Position numbers and translations under genes: made by a program
Notes under the pieces: model-generated
The model's input: the letters and a program-made list of their open reading frames with translations, nothing else
What the model was told of the DNA's origin: nothing
Database searches by the model: none
Shown here: one piece after another, positions 1-6,684 of the stretch
Layout: every line of letters starts with the position of its first letter
Numbering within the stretch: the first letter of the stretch is position 1
Assembly (NCBI GenBank): GCA_028679495.1
Contig: JAJRBK010000027.1
Coordinates: 1-9,746 of the forward strand
Source: Methanobacteriota archaeon
GTDB taxonomy: Archaea; Halobacteriota; Bog-38; Methanoflorentales; Methanoflorentaceae
DNA: 9,746 bases
Reading direction: 5' to 3'

Positions 1-250
1 CCTGTGGGGCTTCTCCACACACTACCGTCCGTGACATGTCAGCGTTGCACCTCGACTTTACGCACTGGGGAGAGATGTCAAACACGCTTGGAGCATCTGG
101 CCTGAGCGGCCCTGACCCAGGGAGATGAGGCAGCGCAGATTCGGCCCCGCTTGAGAGGATGATGTCCGATGCCGTGCACCCATACTGGATAAGTGAACAG
201 CCGAGCGATGCTTTGAGACGTTCGGAGGTTAACACGGTGCCTTAAAATGC
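1..250 (-). pseudogene. Decayed partial copy of the Xaa-Pro peptidase (pepQ-like) gene
   Basis: Translated on the minus strand, this stretch matches residues 182-257 of the intact M24 peptidase encoded at 1187-2338; by hand count about 59 of 76 residues are identical. Shared stretches include LTSERLK, PHLPGSGP and NADMSRTVV, and both aspartates that bind metal in the family (D236 and D249 of the intact protein) are kept. It is broken in three ways. A TAA stop lies at 242-244 where the intact gene has a lysine codon. One extra T around 11-12 shifts the frame. The first 180 or so codons are missing, because the 3' end of map begins at 314. Weak nucleotide similarity to 1830-1870 may continue to about 285, after a deletion of some 27 nt. 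The remainder would lie left of the window. I infer an old tandem duplicate that has lost function; a transferred paralogue is the alternative. Confidence 0.85.
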
Positions 251-313
251 CGCTTGTCAGCGACAATTGTGCTGGTTGGCGCAGAGAACGTGCAGATGGC
301 CTTTCGTGCTTAA

Positions 314-1186
314 TTAAGGACGGCGTGTAATTACCTCGCACCCGTCTGCTGTAACGATAACTGTGTCTTCGGCCTGTGACACAAGCCCGCGGTCCTTAAG
401 AACGGGGTACCCTCGAATTATGCCTGCAAGTTCGAGCTGTTTAAGACCGAGGTCGACGCGGCCTTCAAGCCATCGCTTCGCAAAGGGCAGCGTTTTATAT
501 CCCTCTATCTGCTTGAGGATAGCACGTGCTTCAGGAGACCGTATAGGCTTGGCTTTGACAAAACTATAGATTTCAACTTTTCCCGCCTCGTGTACTCGTC
601 CGTTACCATCCGAGGCAAAAGGCTCGATCGCGACGACTTGCCCCTCCTCAAGCTTCACGCCGCTTTGAATCTTCCTGTTAGGAATTGAAGGCGGCGCGTG
701 CTGGGTGTAGCGCTCTAACCCGTGACCGGTGAGATTTGCTACGGGCAGCACGCCGTAACCCTCTATGGCCTCTTCTATGGCGACACTTATCACCTCTATA
801 TCGACGCCTGCTTTTACCACGTCAATTGCTGCGTCAAGCGCATCGTTTGCTGCTTTCACGAGCGTGTCGTGCTTCCCTAGATCGACCGTCACCGCGGTAT
901 CGGCGATATACCCATCAACGTGAACGCCAATATCTAACTTGACCAGATCCTTTCCGAATACCGAGACGTCTTCTTTGGATGGTGTAGCGTGAGCTGCCTC
1001 CTCGTTTCGCGAGATATTAGGCGGAAATGCAACCTCTCCTCCTTTTTGTCGGATCGTATGTTCGATGTTTTCCGCTAGATCAAGCAGCCTGTGTCCGACT
1101 TTTACTTTCTTCACAGCCTCACTGCGAACGTCTGCTAAAATCTGCCCGGCTTCACGATATTTATCCAGCACATCAGCTTCGTGCAC
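314..1186 (-). CDS. map: Type II methionine aminopeptidase
   Basis: Removes the initiator methionine from nascent proteins in the cytoplasm, using a dinuclear metal centre (M24 family, archaeal/eukaryotic MetAP2 class). The expected ligands are all visible: D85 and D96 in the DIGVHVDGYIAD segment, H155 in the HGLERYTQHAPPSIPN signature, E188 in AIEPFASDG and E273 in QAEDTVIV. H66 is the likely substrate-contacting histidine. The insertion between H155 and E273 that marks type II enzymes is present, and 290 aa is normal for archaea. The last motif reads EDT, whereas I recall EHT in most relatives. The start is GTG, directly after the TGA of the upstream peptidase and in the same frame, with GGTGAT four bases upstream. 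Translation is therefore probably coupled to the upstream gene. Confidence 0.97.
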   Translation of the reverse strand: MHEADVLDKYREAGQILADVRSEAVKKVKVGHRLLDLAENIEHTIRQKGGEVAFPPNISRNEEAAHATPSKEDVSVFGKDLVKLDIGVHVDGYIADTAVTVDLGKHDTLVKAANDALDAAIDVVKAGVDIEVISVAIEEAIEGYGVLPVANLTGHGLERYTQHAPPSIPNRKIQSGVKLEEGQVVAIEPFASDGNGRVHEAGKVEIYSFVKAKPIRSPEARAILKQIEGYKTLPFAKRWLEGRVDLGLKQLELAGIIRGYPVLKDRGLVSQAEDTVIVTADGCEVITRRP

Positions 1187-2338
1187 TCATATCACCAACT
1201 TCTTCTCAAAATGTGTTATGTTCTTATAACCGCGCTCTGTAATAACTGCTACGTCTTCCAGTCGCACGCCGCCGATATCGGGATAGTATAGGCCCGGCTC
1301 GATCGTTATGACGTTACCTGGTTGCAGCGTGCCTCCGTTTTTGCTTATTAAAGGCAGCTCATGGACTTCGAGTCCAAGCCCGTGGCCTGTCGAGTGGATG
1401 AAGCCGCAACCTTTTTTGAGGTCTGTTTTGAAGCCTCGTTGTTCAAAGAATTCGACGACGGCTGCGTGCACGTCTGCCCCCGTGACGCCCGGCTTTAACA
1501 GGCCGAACGCGACGTCTTGTGCGTCTTTTACCGCGTCGTACACGTCGGTTAGCGCGCGTGAGGGCTCTCCGCGCACCACCGTCCGTGACATGTCAGCGTT
1601 GTATCTCGATTGTACGGACTGGGGGAAGATGTCGAACACGACAGGCGCGTCCGATCTGATCGGCCCTGACCCGGGAAGATGTGGGACGGCAGAGTCTGCT
1701 CCGCTTGAGACAATGGTGTCGGATGCCGTGCACGCGTCGTTGATGAGCGAGCAGCCGAGAATCGCTTTGAGCCGTTCTGAGGTGAGGGCGGTTCCCTTAT
1801 AATGGAGTTCACCCTCGACGGCCGTGCTGTGCTTTATCATTGACAATGCGCTATCGAGCGCCCGTTCACACGAACGCTGTACTGCTTCGATCTCCTTGAG
1901 CTCGTACGCACTCTTCACCTCTCGTAGGCCCTCCACGGTCCCCGCTATAGGCTGCAGTTCATAGCCTTTGCTCCGCACCATATCTGCCAACACGACGGGA
2001 AATGAGTGGCCAACGCCGACTCGGTGTGCGTCGTTCGCTCGGAGCACCGAAGTGATGAGTTCGGTTGCCGCTTGCTCCCGATTCGGTATCGACGTGTCGC
2101 CGAGATAGGCCTCTCGCGTATGCACCCGGTCAACGCTTGACGTCCGGGCAGCCCTCTCTCTCTCCATACTCGAAACGACAAGGGTTGACTGCGTGTCGCA
2201 GCGCATAAAGAGGAACGGATCCCCTGCTAAAAACGACGTGAGATAATATAAGTTTGCGTTTTGCACAGAAGAGTCGTATTCAATGTATGCGTCAAGTCCG
2301 GACTCGTGTATCGTCGCGTCAAGCGCTTTAACGTCCAT
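1187..2338 (-). CDS. pepQ: Xaa-Pro peptidase, M24B family (PepQ/PepP-like)
   Basis: A cytoplasmic metallopeptidase that cleaves the bond before proline in dipeptides or at peptide N-termini. The protein has a creatinase-like N-terminal domain (about 1-140) and a pita-bread catalytic domain (about 145-383). All five metal ligands can be placed: D236 and D249 in DIFPQSVQSRYNADMSRT, H319 in STGHGLGLEVHELP, E347 in TIEPGLYYP and E361 in GGVRLEDVA. The 13-residue spacing between the aspartates is longer than the usual 11 and fits the DIFPR-type subgroup of M24B. The sequence does not settle dipeptidase versus aminopeptidase activity, so the symbol is approximate. It is the first gene of a unit with map, starts at ATG without a clear GGTGAT, and has a decayed relative at 1-250. 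Confidence 0.9.
   Translation of the reverse strand: MDVKALDATIHESGLDAYIEYDSSVQNANLYYLTSFLAGDPFLFMRCDTQSTLVVSSMERERAARTSSVDRVHTREAYLGDTSIPNREQAATELITSVLRANDAHRVGVGHSFPVVLADMVRSKGYELQPIAGTVEGLREVKSAYELKEIEAVQRSCERALDSALSMIKHSTAVEGELHYKGTALTSERLKAILGCSLINDACTASDTIVSSGADSAVPHLPGSGPIRSDAPVVFDIFPQSVQSRYNADMSRTVVRGEPSRALTDVYDAVKDAQDVAFGLLKPGVTGADVHAAVVEFFEQRGFKTDLKKGCGFIHSTGHGLGLEVHELPLISKNGGTLQPGNVITIEPGLYYPDIGGVRLEDVAVITERGYKNITHFEKKLVI
1191..1196 (-). promoter_or_regulatory. Shine-Dalgarno site for map
   Basis: GGTGAT on the minus strand, complementary to the usual archaeal 16S rRNA tail, lies four bases before the GTG at 1186. It sits inside the last codons of the upstream peptidase (Leu-Val-Ile). 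It supports the GTG start over the out-of-frame ATG at 1190-1188, which overlaps the stop. Confidence 0.75.
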
Positions 2339-2394
2339 CAGCGTTCGTTTGTTTTATTGTTAGAAAAGCCTTTGGCGCTTTTGGGGCCTTTCGC

Positions 2395-2405
2395 ATATGT
2401 AAAAA
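2395..2405 (-). promoter_or_regulatory. Candidate archaeal TATA box for the pepQ-map unit
   Basis: The minus strand reads TTTTTACATAT, similar to an archaeal box A, about 60 bases before the peptidase ATG. With the usual 25-27 base distance, transcription would start near 2374 and give a leader of roughly 36 bases. This is assigned by eye; the leader has no clear Shine-Dalgarno site. Confidence 0.4.
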
Positions 2406-2432
2406 GCAGCGCGTTCACCGCGGTCTTGTGTA

Positions 2433-2465
2433 AAAAGTTGACCAAAACTTTGCCAAAAGTTTACC
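2433..2465. repeat. Three 11-bp imperfect tandem repeats, possible operator
   Basis: Three units lie head to tail: AAAAGTTGACC (2433-2443), AAAACTTTGCC (2444-2454) and AAAAGTTTACC (2455-2465). All share AAAA, TT and CC at the same offsets. The second and third units also form a perfect 7-bp inverted repeat, AAACTTT/AAAGTTT, with a 4-base loop (2445-2462). The period is close to one turn of DNA, so equivalent bases face the same side. The array lies about 30 bp upstream of the candidate TATA box of the pepQ-map unit, a position suited to an activator or a regulator binding cooperatively. No regulator gene is nearby. Confidence 0.6.
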
Positions 2466-2671
2466 GATTTTGTGAAGTGGACGTATCCATACGAGTAATA
2501 ATAGCTTTAGTCTAACTATAGACATAATTTGATTGAAAAAGCAAGACTACGATCATGAAAACTTACCTAAGAGACTCCGCCGTGTGAAGACTGAGGAAGA
2601 TAAGAACCCAGCTCATCGTTTATGCGCTGCGTGAATATCGGACCAAAGAATTCCAAGCGACACGTGAACGT

Positions 2672-4063
2672 TTAGTACGGTCGGGCCAAGAGCGCCTGCA
2701 CATATGTCGTCGCGTTACATATAGGACAGAAGCTCTCCGACGCTTCTTCAAACTCCCCTAAGATGTCGGCATCACTGAGCACCTCAAGCGTGCGCCCACA
2801 GTCTTCGGAGCCACACCACGCAATCTTAAACATGCCGTGCTGGCCTTTTGCCTCTTCTGGCTTGTCAATGACGTTCGTCTTAGAGAGCATGAAGGCGTGC
2901 GCCTTTCCGGCGATGTTTGCGAGGATATCACACGCCAGCTGGGCGATATGTGCCGATAACTGGGCACGGGGCACGCTCTCTTTTTCTCCGGTATCTCTTC
3001 TGGCGACGGTCACTGAGCCCTCTGCAAGATCACGTGGCCCTACTTCGACTCGTATCGGCACGCCTTGTCGCTCCCACTTGTAATACTTCGCCCCAGGCCG
3101 TTCATCAGCTAGGTCGATCGTTGTGCGGTACTCAGACAGCTCGCGCGCTACCCATTCACACGCCTCAATGAGCGCCTCATCATCCGCCGCTGTTTTAAAA
3201 ATAGGGATAATAACGACTTGCGTTGGCGCGACCTCAGGGGGTAAGATCAAACCCTTGTCGTCGCCGTGAACCGATATCAAGGCCGCGATACACCGTTCTG
3301 AAACTCCATAGCATGTTTGATTGACGTATTGCTGCTCTCCATCACGGTCCTCGTACATAATGTCAAACGTCTTTGCAAACTTCGTGCCGAGGTGATGGAT
3401 TGTGCCGATCTGCAAGCTTTTGCCGTCAGGCATGAGCGTGTCAAATGCTATGGTATAATCAGCTCCCGGAAACTTGTCCCAGTCCGGTCGGCGTGAGATA
3501 ACATATGGCACCCCGAGCCCGTCGTAAAACTCTTTGTACAGCTTGATGGCAACCTCGGTCTGTAACTTCGCGTCCTCCCACGTTTCGTGTGCTGTATGTG
3601 CCTCAAGGAAGCTTGTGATCTCGCGCAGGCGGATGAGCGGCCGCGTGTGTTTGGTCTCGTAGCGAAACGTGTTCACGAGCTGGTACAACCGCAGCGGCAG
3701 ATCGGCGTGCGAGCGTATCCAGATGCTGAACATCGGGTACATGGCGGTCTCTGACGTCGGTCGCAACGCGAGCGGCACATCAAGCGTGGTGGACCCCCCG
3801 CGCGTGACCCAAAACACCTCGTCTTCAAACCCTTTGATATGCTCCGACTCTTTGAGGAGCTCGTGTTCAGGAATAAGCAGCGGAAAATACGCTTCTTCGT
3901 GATCTGTGTCAAGGAGTGACCGGAGCACGTTGTACGTACGGTTTCGTAAGTTAAAGCCGAAGGGGAACCAGACGTAGAACCCTTTGACGGGGTATCTCAC
4001 GTCCATGATTTGGGCGTCAACCAACAGCTCGTTGAACCACTCGCTGAATTCAGACTTCTTCAC
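2672..4063 (-). CDS. proS: Prolyl-tRNA synthetase, archaeal/eukaryotic type
   Basis: Charges tRNA-Pro with proline in the cytoplasm (class IIa synthetase, ProS type 3). The N-terminal catalytic core includes KGFYVWFPFG (27-36), the RPTSETAMY loop (101-109), motif 2 around FRYETKHTRPLIRLREIT (133-150) and motif 3 around HGDDKGLILPPEVAP (266-280). An anticodon-binding domain follows (about 282-385), then a C-terminal domain with a probable zinc site (C417, C422, C446, C449) ending in ARPY, close to the ARSY-type end I recall for archaeal enzymes. There is no bacterial-style editing insertion. Its 463 aa is slightly short but complete. It starts at GTG with GGTGAT three bases upstream and lies 43 bp downstream of the DUF63 gene, so the two probably share a transcript. 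Confidence 0.97.
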   Translation of the reverse strand: MKKSEFSEWFNELLVDAQIMDVRYPVKGFYVWFPFGFNLRNRTYNVLRSLLDTDHEEAYFPLLIPEHELLKESEHIKGFEDEVFWVTRGGSTTLDVPLALRPTSETAMYPMFSIWIRSHADLPLRLYQLVNTFRYETKHTRPLIRLREITSFLEAHTAHETWEDAKLQTEVAIKLYKEFYDGLGVPYVISRRPDWDKFPGADYTIAFDTLMPDGKSLQIGTIHHLGTKFAKTFDIMYEDRDGEQQYVNQTCYGVSERCIAALISVHGDDKGLILPPEVAPTQVVIIPIFKTAADDEALIEACEWVARELSEYRTTIDLADERPGAKYYKWERQGVPIRVEVGPRDLAEGSVTVARRDTGEKESVPRAQLSAHIAQLACDILANIAGKAHAFMLSKTNVIDKPEEAKGQHGMFKIAWCGSEDCGRTLEVLSDADILGEFEEASESFCPICNATTYVQALLARPY

Positions 4064-4066
4064 TCT

Positions 4067-4072
4067 ATCACC
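4067..4072 (-). promoter_or_regulatory. Shine-Dalgarno site for proS
   Basis: GGTGAT on the minus strand, three bases before the GTG at 4063. This fixes the proS start despite the non-ATG codon. Confidence 0.75.
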
Positions 4073-4106
4073 GTGTGCGCTGGGGTGAAAGCGACGCTCA
4101 CATCAT

Positions 4107-4979
4107 TCATATGCCGAGTGTCATCCGCAACGTGTTTCTAATTGCCGGCGCAAGGCCAACCGTGAGAATAGCAAGCTTCACCAATCCCGTCAGGTTTTTC
4201 GATTCATCCTTTAAATACTGATCTATCACGTATAGCACAGGAATAATCACGACAAGCTTCAGCGGGTACATAATAAACGCGGTGCCCGTGAGGTCGATGA
4301 GGAAGTTGGGCAGTACGTGCTTTTCAGCATACGGGAGAAACGTTATCCCGAATGACGTGGCGGTCGCGTCAAGGAGCTGGGAATCGAGAATATAGGCGTT
4401 GACGCGATCTCGTAACAGTTTGATCTTGAGGAACCGCGCCACGAGGTACACTCCGACCGCAAGTGCGACGCCTATCGTAGATATAGCGAGCAGAATAGCC
4501 CCATCAAACGACTCTGCCCTCAAATAGAGAAGCCAGACATCAAAGACGCTCCACGCGACACCAAAGAGCGCAAAAGGCCAGTAATACCTGACCCGCGACG
4601 AGCGCTCGAGCGCCACTGACGCCACGAGCACAGCGACGCACACTGCAAATATGAAAAAGTAGATGAGGGGAGTAATGAGAAGATACTTCAGAGGAGCTGA
4701 CACAATGCCTGCATCTTCAACGACGCGCAGGGAACCGCCTACAAAGATGTAAGGAGACACTGCCAGAATGAATGCTTCGTCAACGTCAATCTTAAGCTTG
4801 TTAAGAAGCTTTAGGACGCCAAAAAGGCTCAGTCCTAATATTATGGCCCATGTTATGGTGTTAACGAGGTTATACCCGGTGTCATAAATGATAGGGTTTA
4901 TGTAGTAGTCGTTGATGAACTTGCCTACGTCGACTGTCAAAGAATAGATCAACAATGAAACGATGGATGTCACTTCCAA
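4107..4979 (-). CDS. DUF63 family integral membrane protein
   Basis: An archaeal multi-pass membrane protein of unknown function (DUF63). About eight hydrophobic segments can be seen, near residues 37-58, 68-86, 98-124, 132-152, 159-184, 205-222, 228-254 and 264-280. Conserved-looking polar motifs lie between or inside them: GYNLVNT (35-41), SLRVVEDAG (83-91), QLLDATATSFGI (201-212), EKHVLPNFLIDLTGT (219-233) and LAPAIRNTLRM (276-286). Charged residues inside the bilayer suggest an enzyme or carrier, but this is inference. The start is uncertain. The TTG at 4979 overlaps the divergent egsA by 25 bp. A TTG at 4940, seven bases after GTTGAT, would give 277 aa starting just before FINDYYINPI and remove the overlap. 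It is followed by proS 43 bp downstream and faces egsA, which hints at, but does not prove, a membrane-lipid role. Confidence 0.85.
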   Translation of the reverse strand: MEVTSIVSLLIYSLTVDVGKFINDYYINPIIYDTGYNLVNTITWAIILGLSLFGVLKLLNKLKIDVDEAFILAVSPYIFVGGSLRVVEDAGIVSAPLKYLLITPLIYFFIFAVCVAVLVASVALERSSRVRYYWPFALFGVAWSVFDVWLLYLRAESFDGAILLAISTIGVALAVGVYLVARFLKIKLLRDRVNAYILDSQLLDATATSFGITFLPYAEKHVLPNFLIDLTGTAFIMYPLKLVVIIPVLYVIDQYLKDESKNLTGLVKLAILTVGLAPAIRNTLRMTLGI

Positions 4980-6001
4980 GAATCGTTGTGATGGAACACG
5001 ATGCCCTACTTGAAGTTGGAAACGTCCTGAGAGAACTTAAACTTGGTGGGGCGGGATTAATCGTCTGTGGGCCTTTAACGTGTCGTTATGGCAGGCAGAT
5101 TAAACACATGCTCGACGAGGAGTACTCGACTGAAGTGCTCGTTGTGGCAGATGCGACCATTCAGGAGGTAGAAAGAGTTGCTGCTCGAGCATCGGAGCGA
5201 GCGTCAGGAGATGGCTTCATACTCGCCGTTGGCGGAGGGAAAACAATCGACATCGCAAAGATCGCCTCGGTTACAGCACGTCTTCCTTTCATAAGCGTTC
5301 CGACCGCCGCAAGCCACGATGGAATTGCATCGATGCGCGCCTCAATCCGTTTCGAAGAGGGGACTCAGTCAATAGAAGCGCAGACCCCTCTTGCTATAAT
5401 CGCCGACACCGGAATCATCGCTCAGGCGCCACATCGGCTCCTCGCAGCCGGCTGCGGTGACCTTATATCCAACTACACCGCAGTCAAGGACTGGGAGCTG
5501 GCGAAAAAATTGCGAGGCGAGGAGTTCAGCGAGTATGCTGCAGCGCTCTCCTTGATGTCAACAGAAATTATCCTCGACTCCTCGAGCCAAATAAAGCCCA
5601 ACTTAGAGGAGTCAGTCAGACTTGTGGTAAAGGCGCTCGTCTCAAGCAGCGTCGCCATGAGCATAGCCGGATCGTCCCGCCCTGCGTCAGGGAGCGAGCA
5701 CAAGTTCAGTCACGCGCTTGATGTATTAGCGCCTTCACCGGCGCTTCACGGTGAACAATGTGGGGTAGGTACTATTATGATGACTTACCTCCACGGCGGA
5801 GATTGGCAAAAAATCCGCCGCGCACTGCAGAACATAGGTGCACCAGTAAATGCGCGCGAACTAGGCATCGACGACCGCTATATTATTGAGGCCTTGCTCT
5901 ATGCGAAGAACATACGGCCAGAGCGATACACGATCCTTGGAGAAGGACTGACGAGGAAAGCTGCGGAGGAGTTGGCAAGGGTCACACTCGTCGTCGGCTA
6001 A
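4955..6001 (+). CDS. egsA: sn-Glycerol-1-phosphate dehydrogenase (NAD(P)+)
   Basis: Reduces dihydroxyacetone phosphate to sn-glycerol-1-phosphate, the backbone of archaeal ether lipids and the step that sets their stereochemistry. It belongs to the iron-type alcohol dehydrogenase/glycerol dehydrogenase superfamily. The cofactor loop is AVGGGKTIDIAK (91-102), and the characteristic PTAASHDGIAS block lies at 116-126. Likely zinc ligands are D169 in AAGCGDLISNY, H249 and/or H253 in GSEHKFSHALD, and H265 in ALHGEQCGVG. At 348 aa it is full length, ending normally with RYTILGEGL near the C-terminus. The ATG start puts six residues before LPR, close to known homologues. No Shine-Dalgarno site is visible. 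Its 5' end meets the divergent DUF63 gene, and UPF0179 follows on the same strand. Confidence 0.97.
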   Translation: MKRWMSLPRIVVMEHDALLEVGNVLRELKLGGAGLIVCGPLTCRYGRQIKHMLDEEYSTEVLVVADATIQEVERVAARASERASGDGFILAVGGGKTIDIAKIASVTARLPFISVPTAASHDGIASMRASIRFEEGTQSIEAQTPLAIIADTGIIAQAPHRLLAAGCGDLISNYTAVKDWELAKKLRGEEFSEYAAALSLMSTEIILDSSSQIKPNLEESVRLVVKALVSSSVAMSIAGSSRPASGSEHKFSHALDVLAPSPALHGEQCGVGTIMMTYLHGGDWQKIRRALQNIGAPVNARELGIDDRYIIEALLYAKNIRPERYTILGEGLTRKAAEELARVTLVVG

Positions 6002-6040
6002 AGCGTATTGATAAGTTTATTACCAGAAAAAGACAACCTA

Positions 6041-6050
6041 TTCATATACG
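6041..6050 (+). promoter_or_regulatory. Possible promoter for UPF0179
   Basis: TTCATATACG resembles a box A. With normal spacing, transcription would start near 6072, and an AGGA at 6077-6080 lies eight bases before the ATG at 6089. This would let UPF0179 be expressed separately from egsA. Weak evidence, by eye only. Confidence 0.3.
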
Positions 6051-6088
6051 CTTCAAGTGACGTAGGCTTACACATTAGGACGGATGGC

Positions 6089-6538
6089 ATGGTAAAAGGA
6101 AACCCCAGTATAACTCTTATCGGCGTAGATCTTGCTAAAATAGGGACAGAATTTATTTTCAACGGGCCCACTGCTGAATGCGAAGCATGTAAGCTCAGAA
6201 ATACGTGTTTAAACCTCGCCGTAGGCCGAAGATATAGGATCACCGCTGTACGCGGCAACACGGAGCACAAGTGCGCCTTACACGATGTCGGAGTAAGGGC
6301 GGTGGAGGTCACAGAAAGTCCGAGCATTGTTGCTATCGATTCTAAAAACGCATTTTCGGGCTCGAAGATTGTATATAAATCGAGCGAATGTGAGACGCTC
6401 GATTGCAAGATCTACGAGTTGTGTCACCCAAACGGGATTGAGCACGGGGAAAAACTGGTTATATCTGCAGTTGTCGGCGATGTACCAGAGGCGTGTGTCG
6501 AGGGGAAGTCGCTAAAGCTTGTCGAACTCAAGCGCTAA
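6089..6538 (+). CDS. UPF0179 family cysteine-rich protein
   Basis: An archaeal protein of unknown function, recognised from the ITLIG start, CKLRNTC, GRRYRI and YELCHP motifs. The frame is open from a TTG at 6008, but the family normally starts just before SITLIG, so I chose the ATG at 6089 (149 aa, a usual length). Eight cysteines fall in two sets: C31, C34, C40 and C62, then C101, C106, C112 and C136. The two halves align over their whole length (residues 7-74 with 79-147), so the protein looks like an internal duplication. Each half has Ser-Ile at its start, then Glu-Cys, then Gly followed by I-x-A-V, then the fourth Cys. Each set could hold a metal or iron-sulfur cluster; this is inference. 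It lies 87 bp downstream of egsA on the same strand, possibly co-transcribed. Confidence 0.88.
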   Translation: MVKGNPSITLIGVDLAKIGTEFIFNGPTAECEACKLRNTCLNLAVGRRYRITAVRGNTEHKCALHDVGVRAVEVTESPSIVAIDSKNAFSGSKIVYKSSECETLDCKIYELCHPNGIEHGEKLVISAVVGDVPEACVEGKSLKLVELKR

Positions 6539-6684
6539 TGTAGGAAGCAGAAGAACCGAATTAGCCACACAACGAACGACACAACGTGAGCCCGCAACGG
6601 TCCTTGTTTTACTACTCATCGTGGTGTCGAAAGCCGTGCGGTATCTTTCCCGATTCGAGCTTGTTGTAGCAGAAGAAGACTGTC

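Larger units (their letters stand above)
2339..2671. other. Intergenic gap with promoter elements, no convincing gene
   Basis: This 333-bp gap lies between the start of the Xaa-Pro peptidase and the stop of proS. Its left half is rich in A/T runs and holds a candidate TATA box, a small inverted repeat (AAAAGC/GCTTTT, 2364-2382) and the 11-bp tandem repeats listed separately. A weak inverted repeat GTCTA/TAGAC lies at 2510-2523. The right half (about 2530-2671) is less AT-rich. It contains a short plus-strand open frame from TTG at 2533 to TGA at 2634 encoding 33 charged residues, and an overlapping frame stays open across the proS end. I recognise neither and see no tRNA-like or good C/D-box structure. 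Confidence 0.6.

Noticed and set aside
78..341. Minus-strand open frame of 87 codons overlapping the map 3' end
   Set aside because: It runs in a different frame from the clear pepQ-like homology in the same DNA; it is open only by chance over the pseudogene.
1308..1802. Plus-strand open frame of 164 codons
   Set aside because: It lies antisense to the conserved catalytic domain of the Xaa-Pro peptidase, has no recognisable motif and no ribosome binding site; a shadow frame.
2364..2382. AAAAGC/GCTTTT inverted repeat as a transcription terminator for proS
   Set aside because: It lies nearly 300 bp past the proS stop and inside the likely leader or core promoter of the next gene on the same strand; stem of only 6 bp.
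2553..2595. Possible C/D-box small RNA (ATCATGA ... CTGA)
   Set aside because: The C box departs from RTGATGA and no convincing C'/D' pair or kink-turn spacing is present.
6008..6088. 27-residue N-terminal extension of UPF0179 from a TTG start
   Set aside because: The family normally begins just before the SITLIG block, and the TTG has no Shine-Dalgarno site; the ATG at 6089 is a better start.
6539..6684. Convergent gap between UPF0179 and FKBP searched for terminators or a small gene
   Set aside because: Only a weak T-rich stretch near 6604-6611 is visible; no hairpin, repeat or credible frame.
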